A stretch of DNA of 64,000 nt from assembly GCA_003868215.1 (NCBI GenBank), contig QWDQ01000001.1, positions 682,001 to 746,000 on the forward strand, in the 5' to 3' direction. Made by a program: the position numbers and the translations under genes. Positions 9,770-18,173 of the stretch are shown here, in pieces. Source of the stretch: Pseudophaeomoniella oleicola (taxonomy: Eukaryota > Ascomycota > Eurotiomycetes > Phaeomoniellales > Phaeomoniellaceae). How positions within the stretch are numbered: position 1 is the stretch's first letter; the number at the start of each line of letters is the position of its first letter. Below the pieces are notes generated by a model that was not told the DNA's origin, did not search any database, and saw only the letters and a list, made by a program, of their open reading frames with translations.

Positions 9770-10959
9770 ATGTCAACAATAAAGGCTGGCGCAGCAATGA
9801 AGGCTCTCGTCGGGAGTGAGTCGGGCGGCTACCGGCTCGCAGACGATATCGACATTCCCGTCCCAAAGCCAGCCATGATGCTGTGTCGGGTGCATGCGGT
9901 CGCTCTGAGCCCATACGACGCAAAGATTGTAGACTATTCCAACACGCCCGGCGCCGTGGGTGGCTGTGACTTCGCTGGAATTGTCGTTGGAGTGGGCGAA
10001 GGCGTTACGCGGTTCAAGGAGGGCGACCGCGTCCTTGCCGTGACCTTTGGCCTCAATGCCTCAGACAAGACGGCGGGCGCTTTTGCCGAGTACGCGCTGG
10101 CGACGGAGGACCTGAGCTGCCACGTCCCCGACAATTTGTCCTTCGCGCAGGCATGCTCAATGGGACTTGGTATTGCTACTGCTGGGCTCGCCCTTTTCCA
10201 AGCCCCCGGCCTAAACTTGGAACTGCCGCGTCCCAAATCCGCTGATGAGGACACGCCTTCATTTGTTCTTGTCTCGGGGGGTGCAACGGGCACCGGAACC
10301 ATGGCAACCCAGTTTTTGAAGATGTGAGTCCAGTCCTCCGCCCCGTCATGGAATACATGTAGTGTTATTAGCTGCACTTGAGAGATGCATCTCAGAACTA
10401 TCTCACTTACTCTCATCTTCGCAGCGCCGGTTACACACCCATCGTCACCTGCTCACCCGCCAACAATGCCCTGTGCGAGGCCTACGGCGCTGCAGCTTGC
10501 TTCGATTACCGTTCATCCACATGCGGTGCCGACATCCGCGAGTACACCGCCAACAGCCTCGTCTCCGTCCTCGACACCGTGACCGACCCGTCGACGATGC
10601 GGATGTGCTATGAGGCGATTGGCTCTTCCGGTGGCAAATACGTTGCCCTCGAAGCCATTACCACCATCGTCAAATACACGCGAAGAGACGTCCGTGCCGA
10701 CTGGCTGATGACTCCAACCATTACGGGAGCGCCAGTGGAGATGCCGGGCTCGTACGGACGCCCTAGCACACCCGAGCATAGGGCATTTGGGGCTGAGTTG
10801 TTCCTGCTAGCGGAAAAGTTATTGAAGGAGGGCAGCATCAAGAATCATCCTTTAGAGATTAGGGAGGGGGGCTTGGCGAGCATCCCTACGTATGTGAATG
10901 ACTTGCGTGTTGGGAATGTGCGGGCCAAGAGGCAGATCGTGCCATTGGTCAGTGCGTAG
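9770..10959 (+). CDS. Trans-enoyl reductase / zinc-less MDR oxidoreductase
   Basis: Exons 9770-10323 and 10425-10959 give 362 aa; the intron (gtgagt..cgcag) splits an Ile codon and restores AGYTPIVTC. Start is at 9770, although ATG 9797 (MKALVGSE) is also a typical family start. It is a medium-chain dehydrogenase/reductase with a GroES-like N-terminal half (VALSPYDAKI, GGCDFAGIVVGVGEGV, GDRVLAV) and a Rossmann half with VSGGATGTGTMATQFLK. Zinc-ligand cysteines are missing, as in the ToxD/LovC trans-enoyl reductases that act with polyketide synthases. No PKS is in the window, so it may act alone on a small enone or quinone. Its head-to-head position with the GST suggests co-regulation. Confidence 0.85.
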
Positions 10960-12755
10960 ACATGGTCAAAAGCGTAGTTCTCAATCTCATCTATGCTTGT
11001 TCGTCCTCACCAATTGTTGTGAAGATTTATCTAGGATTAGTTTAGGGCTCGTGGGATTAAGAACAACCTTTTTGAGTGAATTGCTTAATCATCCTCCTAA
11101 GCAGAGAACTAAACATCGATTTTGGTGTATACTTTATGAGCCTGCAGGTTCCAGGGTCGGCGTAGAAATGTACCTAGTTCATAGGAATATGGGTATTGTG
11201 AGCGCGCAACACCAGACATCCAACGACCGTCCGACTTCAGAGGTCCTCGCAACTCCCTCACCATTCCATCTTGTTATCCCTTGCTCAAAGAACCACAAGG
11301 CTAGTGAAAATCATTCACCAGACCACTCCGAGTCAGGGGCTTACGGGCGGAAAATCGTCATGACGGAGAGGACAGCAATCTTCGCAGCGGTGAGACGATG
11401 TGACTGACGTCGGTAATCGGCGGGAGACAAGATTAGGTCGTGAAAGGCGTGAGGAAGCATGGAATCGGCCACGCGGCCTCGTATTCGTGGCTTGCATGAT
11501 CGGGCATGGGGGCCAGTTCCTGGGAGCAGTTCCAGGGGGGTGTGCAGGGAGGGGAGCTGTGTCGCATGAGACACGGCAGTCGCGTACGGCAGGTCGGACG
11601 ACGAGGGATTGGAAGACGGAAGACGGAAAAAGAAAGAGAATTGAAGAAACACAGCAGACCGAGAGGGGAGGGAGGGTCGAGGGACTTTATAGTAAAGCAA
11701 CGATCCGCCAAGCCTGGCGACCATGGCCGAACGGGGAGGGCCGCTTGAACCGGAGGAGGCATTCCCGGCGACAACTTTACAGTAAAAACGAAGGCTGCAA
11801 GGAAATCTGCCGCGCAATCTGTAGGATTTGGCTGCTGCTTTGCGTCGGTGCTAATATGACCCCAGAAATTGAAACCTTAGAGACGGGAACCTAGAAACAG
11901 GCCATCCTCTGTCAGGATTTGGGCCTGAAATTGGGGCCTGGAAAAGAGCTCAGACATGTGAGGAGACTGCTCAGGCCAGCGCAATCATGACACAGGCTAG
12001 AACAGCGAGTGCTCAGGTCTGAGAACGGAAATAGAATTTGCTGAGGTCAGTCTTAGTGATTGTCTATGTCGCTATCAAATTGATATTTGCTAGCATACAC
12101 TGACCAGCCAGCATCCAAACAAGAAGGTGAGACCGAACAGATAAGAACAAGTAGAAGGCAAAAAGATGCAATGTAAATAAGGAGCTTTGAGCCAATAAAT
12201 CTTCAATCGGTTGGTGCTTCTTTTCGCAATACTAACTGGCAGGCGGTCGTCACTTGTATTGACATTTAAGTCTGCAGTGCCAAGGGGTTTCCTAAAGAGG
12301 ATTGTTGATTGCTATATCGGAAGACGTTGAAGATGTGGTGTAGCACGTGCATTGAACACTGAACATCGCAAGTTCACTAATTAATTATTACGAAGAACTA
12401 ATATTAATTAATTAGTAAATCAAGGATAAGATATTAATTACCTAAGGTAAGGTAATTAATTAGAGGTAGGTAAGGTACTATGTAGCTAAGCCGCCTCTGC
12501 CAAGTCGCGTCGCAAATGACGTCGCAGTCAATACTCTTTTGGGTACCTAAGGATTTCTGGATTTTTCTAAGTTATCTGCAGTATTCGCTTTTGAGACACA
12601 ACTATTATTATAAAGAGAACTACAAAGACAATACTACATGCGCCAGCTCAACATAAACTCCTCACACCAGTATTCATAGACGTTTGATCTGTTAGTCTTT
12701 TCTACGTTGGCGTGTTCGTGTTCTCGCTAGCAAACGAAGACTACGCATCTTCACA
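10960..12755. other. 1.8-kb intergenic region
   Basis: Several open frames on both strands at 11340-11900 overlap each other, have biased composition and no family signature, so I do not call them genes. Positions 12370-12480 are AT-rich with TTAATTAATTA words and a cluster of AGGTA/TACCTAAGG words (12435-12480). The 3' part is the EPT1 promoter. Confidence 0.5.
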
Positions 12756-14157
12756 ATGGTTTACATCCGGCAGCGCAATCTTTCCAAGCTTCATGAGTAC
12801 AAATACTCGGGCGTGGACCACTCGCTGGTGTCGCGATATGTCCTCAAGCCTTTCTACGCCAACATTGTTCTGCCATGCTTCCCCATGTCAATGGCGTAAG
12901 TTGTAACTCTGGGAGACCACTCTTGCCGGATGACTGACACGACTGTGAAGGCCCAACTTAGTATGCAATTTGTAATCCGATCTTGTCCAACACGACAACA
13001 GCTCACACTTGTCCAGATAACCTTAAGCGGATTCAGCTTCGTTGTCGCCAACTTCCTTACAATGCTATGGTACACTCCGTCATTAGACCAAGATTGTCCT
13101 CCCTGGGTATATGCGACATGGGCGGTGGGGCTATTCCTATATCAGACCTTCGATGCAGTGGATGGAAGTCAGGCACGGCGAACCCACCAAAGTGGTCCGC
13201 TTGGTGAATTGTTCGATCACGGTTAGCGCTGTCTCTGTTGATATGAGAAAGCGCTTTGAAAGCTGACCCATTACAGGTGTTGATGCCTGCAATACCGTCC
13301 TGGAAGTCCTGCTATTTGCCGCGGCAATGAATCTCGGACAGTCATGGAAAACTGTGCTGACTCTATTCGGCTCGCTCCTAACGTTCTACGTTCAAACTTG
13401 GGATGAATATCATACGAAAACGCTGACTCTTGGCATGATATCGGGACCCGTTGAGGGCATTCTCACGCTCTGCATCGTGTACTTCTTCACGGCAGTGAAG
13501 GGTGGCGCAAGTTTTTGGCAGCAGTCGATGTTCGAAACAGTTGGCATCCCGAAAAGCGGTATAGTCCCTGAGGGCATTTACAGCTTGGCCTGGAATGAGT
13601 GGTATATGATCTACGGCGCTGCCGTTTTGTTTCTCAACACTTTCTGGAGTGCTCAAAATGTCCTTAGGATTCGGCGCGAGCGTAAGGAGGAGCCCTACGA
13701 GGCTCTTCTTGGCTTGGCGCCCATCGCCGTTACTTGGATTCTCGTTCCGGTCTACCTCCTATTGCAGCCAAACATCCTGCATAACCATCTAGTGCCATTC
13801 GTCTTCTATGTCGGTCTCGTCAATGCTTACAGTGTCGGTCAAATGATAGTCGCCCATCTGACCAAGAGCAGATTCCCCTACCAGAATGTTCTTGTCGCAC
13901 CACTTGCATTTGCAATTGTCGACAGCCTAGGACCAGTGTCTGGTCTATGGCCGAGCGCTCTGGGAGATGGGATGTATCAAGTCGCATTTGTATTCCTGTG
14001 CTTTGGTCTAGCGATCGGAGTCTACGGCAGTTTTGTGCATGATGTTATCACCACTATCTGTGACTATCTTGACATATGGTGTTTGACGATCAAGCATCCC
14101 TATGTAGAAGGTAGAGAAGAAGGGCAGGTCGCGAAGGACGAAAGGAAGGATAAGTAA
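12756..14157 (+). CDS. EPT1: Ethanolamine/choline phosphotransferase
   Basis: Four exons: 12756-12895, 12951-12960 (a 10-nt microexon), 13017-13221 and 13277-14157, giving 411 aa. The enzyme transfers phosphoethanolamine or phosphocholine from the CDP-alcohol to diacylglycerol, the last step of the Kennedy pathway, in ER/Golgi membranes. The CDP-alcohol phosphotransferase signature DG-x2-AR-x8-G-x3-D-x3-D is complete at residues 99-121. Several hydrophobic helices follow, and length matches yeast EPT1/CPT1 (about 390). The microexon supplies the end of Ala47 plus Pro-Asn-Leu, creating the family motif MAPNLITLSGF; without it a non-homologous insert would appear. CPT1 versus EPT1 specificity cannot be separated here. 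The open upstream AT-rich region has no clear regulatory signal. Confidence 0.9.
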
Positions 14158-14844
14158 TCGATAGTGCTGGACGTCGTCCAAATCTTTTGAACTCTGGCTT
14201 TTGCTACTAGGACATGGATGGATTATCGTAGATAATCTTCCACGTCCACCATTCTGGTCAAACCATTCTGGCCGAAGACATCAAAGAATGGAACTGCTGA
14301 GCGGATCTTCTGGCTTCATCTGTGGCAACCACTAAGGAGGAGTGCAGCTGCGTCATATGAGACCACGGGAATACGAGCTATTAGAGTCACTAAAGACAGT
14401 ATTAGGGAATGGGATCTCGGTTGGGACAACGTGATTTTCTAAGTCACTCTCTTCCTCTCATACGATATAGAGTTATGTATCTACTCAGGCTGATGCTATC
14501 TACTTTATTCACCTAATATTTATTGTCCGCAGCATAGGCGGGTTCAGTGCAGGTGCAAGTACTACTGCTTTCACGCCAAACGTTCAGCTATTGCAGAGGT
14601 GAATCACATGTTCATCTCATCAAACAACGTCGTGAATACGCACACGTATAACCTAGCCTCTTTCCACATTCATTATCTATAGAGATATCTTCGCTCCACA
14701 GCCAGCCTATCAATTCTTCGTCAAACACCTAGCAACCAGTGAATCTCGAAACTCGTACCATTAGATTCCTCATCAAGGGGCATCATCGCAATCAGGGAAA
14801 CTTGAGCCACTTTCAACCAACATCTGATCCTTGAAAGTGAGAGA
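14158..14844. other. Intergenic
   Basis: 3' flank of EPT1 and leader of the next gene. I see no gene, RNA or repeat beyond a short duplicated ATTCTGGTCAAACC/ATTCTGGCCGAAG pair at about 14250. Confidence 0.45.
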
Positions 14845-15768
14845 ATGGAGAGAAAGATAGACCCCGGTACCTTCATCTACGAGGTCGATATGCTTGGCAA
14901 TATCCTTCCGGGACAACCACAGCTTCCTTTCCGCTTCAAAGCACCTGATCCTCGTACCTATGTTCACAACGTTGACATGCATGGTAATGTGCTACCCGGA
15001 CATGTCCCGCTCTCTGCTCGATGCGCAGCACCTACGGTAACAACGCCACCGACAGAATGCCATCGACATGCATCAGTACTAGCTGGGAGACCAGCATCTC
15101 AAAGTTTTACCAGACCTATGTTCCTTTCGGGACTTGAAAAAAGGAACTCGTTTGAGAAACCTCTCACATCAACGCCCATTTCTGAACAAGCACAAACGAT
15201 GTTCAACACACGTTGGAGTACGGTCGAACATGAAGATAAATCCAAAGACTATCATCCGAGAACAGCCTACGGTCCGTTGAACATTTCTTCATCTAGAATT
15301 AGAGTCAAACTCCCTCCGAATGAGAGTCGACACCAGACTCAAGCTCGTGTTCAAATTGAAGGAAATCCCACTGAAAGGCGGCAAGCGACGGTCGAAGACG
15401 TGAGTGATGAAGATGAATATCAACGCACGCCATCGAGAAGGGATAGTGGTAACGCATGTATCGTTTTAAATTCGCACGATGAGAGTGCTCATAAGCATCA
15501 TCCCCAACGACGTCGTCATCATCATCATCATCACAGCAGTAGTCATGATGCCATTGATATCCATGACCTTAATGTCAATAACGAAATCCGCACCGGGAAC
15601 AAACACCTTAAGCATCACGGATCGACAAAGGCGTACATTAAACCCAGCATTTCGCGGGTTGAAGAGGGCCGAAGATCAGATAAGATCGTGCGGAAAGAGG
15701 TTAGATTTGCGTCTTCTCAACCAGGAGGACGGGTTCGAAGACCAGGTACGGGTTCCACCAGCGTGTAG
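14845..15768 (+). CDS. Hypothetical basic protein with duplicated VDMxGNxLPG motif
   Basis: A single exon encodes 307 aa. I do not recognise the family. Two copies of a short unit lie at the N-terminus with a 29-residue period: YEVDMLGNILPG (residues 12-23) and HNVDMHGNVLPG (41-52), each preceded by a Thr-Phe/Tyr and followed by a Pro/Arg-rich tail. The rest is polar and probably disordered, with a His run (RRHHHHHHSSS) and many Arg/Lys. There is no signal peptide or membrane helix. Codon use is unremarkable. It could be a lineage-specific regulatory or structural protein. It may be a mis-called non-coding frame, but the in-frame repeat argues for real coding. Confidence 0.55.
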   Translation: MERKIDPGTFIYEVDMLGNILPGQPQLPFRFKAPDPRTYVHNVDMHGNVLPGHVPLSARCAAPTVTTPPTECHRHASVLAGRPASQSFTRPMFLSGLEKRNSFEKPLTSTPISEQAQTMFNTRWSTVEHEDKSKDYHPRTAYGPLNISSSRIRVKLPPNESRHQTQARVQIEGNPTERRQATVEDVSDEDEYQRTPSRRDSGNACIVLNSHDESAHKHHPQRRRHHHHHHSSSHDAIDIHDLNVNNEIRTGNKHLKHHGSTKAYIKPSISRVEEGRRSDKIVRKEVRFASSQPGGRVRRPGTGSTSV

Positions 15769-16265
15769 GGCGAGACTTAGCTCTCGGATGGATATCACGG
15801 ACACAAATGAAGTCTGCGTCAATATAGCTTCCCAGTGTTTAGTTCAACAGACAGATTGGGGTGAAAGACGAACCTGACATGGTGGCATTATTGCTCCAAG
15901 GATTGGGTGATCGATCTGACAATTGCGTTATGAATAGCTCAAGTCTGTTGTTGGCCAGGCCTTCAGGCTAGCAAATGCTTTATTCTGTAGGTCATCAATA
16001 TATTTTGGGTCACCATTCGGCACTTCGGAGTTCACCACTCCAAAATATTCGTGCGAACGGCGACGCCATGGAGCGTGATTACTGAGAGACATGACTATGG
16101 AATCTTGTTCTCGAACAGTATCATTCATGGTCAATGTATGACATGCTTGGGAGAGCCACAATCAGAGACTTCGGTGTGTGTGTGTATCGATCTCTTCACC
16201 CTGTCAACATTCTTTTACCCACTGGGAAGCATTGAGGTTTTCTGGCATTTTCCAACACACCCATA
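15769..16265. other. Intergenic
   Basis: About 500 bp between two rightward genes; promoter of the aminotransferase. Nothing else is seen. Confidence 0.45.
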
Positions 16266-17768
16266 ATGTCACCATCAAGGAAAAGCTTGAAACCGATCAA
16301 CCTTCAACTGGGCTGGCCGTCGCCGTATCTTGTCCCTCGACAAGCACTCCTGGCTGCATCGCAAGCCGTCCTTTCGTCTCCGTTGCTAACGGAGGAGGCA
16401 AGCATCTATGGCCCAGACCCTGGATCACAGTCAGTCCGACGGCACGTTGCCGAATGGCTACAGTCACATTTCCACCCGAATCGTGAACACCCCATAACTG
16501 CCGACGGGATATTAATTTCCAATGGCGCGTCGGCAACCTTGGCTCAAATATTACTGAAGTTCTCGGATCCGGTTTATACGCGGCGAGTATGGATGGTGGA
16601 ACCGACGTACTTCCTGGCGTGTCCTGTCTTTGAGGATGCGGGCCTGGAGGGTCGTCTGAGAGGTGTCCCGGAAGACGACGAAGGCATTGATATAGAGTAT
16701 CTTCGACGACAGCTACGGAAGGTTGATACGGAATCTGAGAAAGATCAAAGTCGGAATACCCCCTACAAAACTGGCTCAAATTATCCAAAGCTGTACAGGC
16801 ACATTATATATTGTGTGCCATCATTTTCTAATCCCAGTGCGAAAACAATGTCCATCGGCCGACGGAAACAGCTGGTCGAACTTGCCCGCCAATATGACGC
16901 TCTTATAATAGCCGACGACGTGTATGATCTGCTCCGATGGCCGACCCCGCCGCACCCCTCAACAGCAGAATTAGGCCCCCTGCCACCGCGCCTGATAGAT
17001 ATTGATGGCAGTCATCTTCCATATCAATCCTCTTTTGGAAACACGGTTAGCAATGGTTCGTTCTCCAAACTCATCGCCCCGGGAACTCGGGTCTCCTGGG
17101 TTGAAGCCACACCATCGTTCATACAAGCTCTATCTACAGTGGGCTATACGCGCAGTGGTGGCGCAGGCTCTCAGATGTCCTCTATCCTGGTTTCACGCCT
17201 CCTCACATCTGGCGAGCTTGACGACCACATCACCAAGGTTCTCATACCGACTTACAGCTCCCGCTCACGCGCCATGCTCTCAGCCATAGAAAAATACCTC
17301 TTACCTCTTGGCGTCTGCATATCAACGGGCAGTCCATACGTTTCCGCCCCCAACACATCGTCAACTCCCTCCGCAAACGGACAACATGCACCAGAATCCT
17401 TGAAACAGTCCGCGCCGTTCGCTCCACAATCTGGCGGTTTCTTCACCTACCTCCTATTCCCTCCACACCTACCCCCAGCCTCCGAGATAAGCAATATTGC
17501 TCGGACAAAATACGCCTTGAAGATCGCGTACGGCCAGATGATGACCATCTCGGGCGATGAAGGCAGCAATGAGCGAGTGGACCCAAGGGGCTGCAGGCTG
17601 AGTTGGAGCTGGCACAGTGAGCAAACGATTGTCAGGGGTGTGAAGAGGTTGGCACAGCTATTAAAAGAACTGGACGGGAAGAATTCAGAGGATAATGGGT
17701 ATGAAGAGGACGGAGCAGAGGATAGTGGCGAGGAATCCGGCGTTGATGCTTATTTTCAGAGTAACTGA
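16266..17768 (+). CDS. PLP-dependent aminotransferase class I/II
   Basis: A single exon encodes 500 aa from the ATG at 16266. Fold-type I transaminase: small-domain start INLQLGWPSPYLVP, Gly-rich cofactor loop ILISNGASATLAQIL, the Asp that contacts the pyridine N in IIADDVYDLLRWP, and the Schiff-base lysine in NGSFSKLIAPGTRVSW (Lys268). The closest type by pattern is the fungal YER152C / 2-aminoadipate-aminotransferase-like group, probably cytosolic. The last 40 residues are an acidic, probably disordered tail (DGKNSEDNGYEEDG..). A 25-residue Ser/Pro-rich insert precedes the C-terminal domain. The amino donor is unknown. Confidence 0.85.
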   Translation: MSPSRKSLKPINLQLGWPSPYLVPRQALLAASQAVLSSPLLTEEASIYGPDPGSQSVRRHVAEWLQSHFHPNREHPITADGILISNGASATLAQILLKFSDPVYTRRVWMVEPTYFLACPVFEDAGLEGRLRGVPEDDEGIDIEYLRRQLRKVDTESEKDQSRNTPYKTGSNYPKLYRHIIYCVPSFSNPSAKTMSIGRRKQLVELARQYDALIIADDVYDLLRWPTPPHPSTAELGPLPPRLIDIDGSHLPYQSSFGNTVSNGSFSKLIAPGTRVSWVEATPSFIQALSTVGYTRSGGAGSQMSSILVSRLLTSGELDDHITKVLIPTYSSRSRAMLSAIEKYLLPLGVCISTGSPYVSAPNTSSTPSANGQHAPESLKQSAPFAPQSGGFFTYLLFPPHLPPASEISNIARTKYALKIAYGQMMTISGDEGSNERVDPRGCRLSWSWHSEQTIVRGVKRLAQLLKELDGKNSEDNGYEEDGAEDSGEESGVDAYFQSN

Positions 17769-18173
17769 ACAAGAGATAAAAAGGAGTTATGGGGGCAATG
17801 AAAATAGAGATTATCATTTTTGGTAGGATGATGCGGTCCGTAGGTCATCATACATCTTCGTGTGCAATAGCAATAGACTGTGAAGCATATCGTTCGTCAA
17901 ATAGGAGACCACAGAAACACGATTATCTTCGTCTCCATTTCTTTAGCAAAATCACTAATTTATTTACCGCGAAGTTCTGGGTCTTCCAGGGTCTTTCGGA
18001 GGAACTCTATTTTGCCTCCCAAACCCCCGTTACAAGAAACATTTTTTTTATTGGGAAGCTGCTGGACAGAGATCCCTCAGTTCATTATAATAAATACCCT
18101 TGAGTATCTTCACTGGACGTCTAGGGGTTGAGCTTTGCTGCCAACGGGCGGACGATTTGGGGGTCCGTGGGTC
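17769..18173. other. Intergenic
   Basis: About 400 bp, the 3' flank of the aminotransferase and promoter/leader of RSM22. An in-frame TTG at 18135 precedes the true ATG at 18174. Confidence 0.45.

Noticed and set aside
11340-11900. Overlapping open frames on both strands
   Set aside because: Arg/Gly-rich translations on both strands over the same bases, no start context, no motif; composition artefact.
18135-18173. Longer RSM22 start at 18135 (also 3621 for the monooxygenase and 44875 for HOS4)
   Set aside because: These codons are TTG or GTG; the first ATG in each frame gives a sensible N-terminus.
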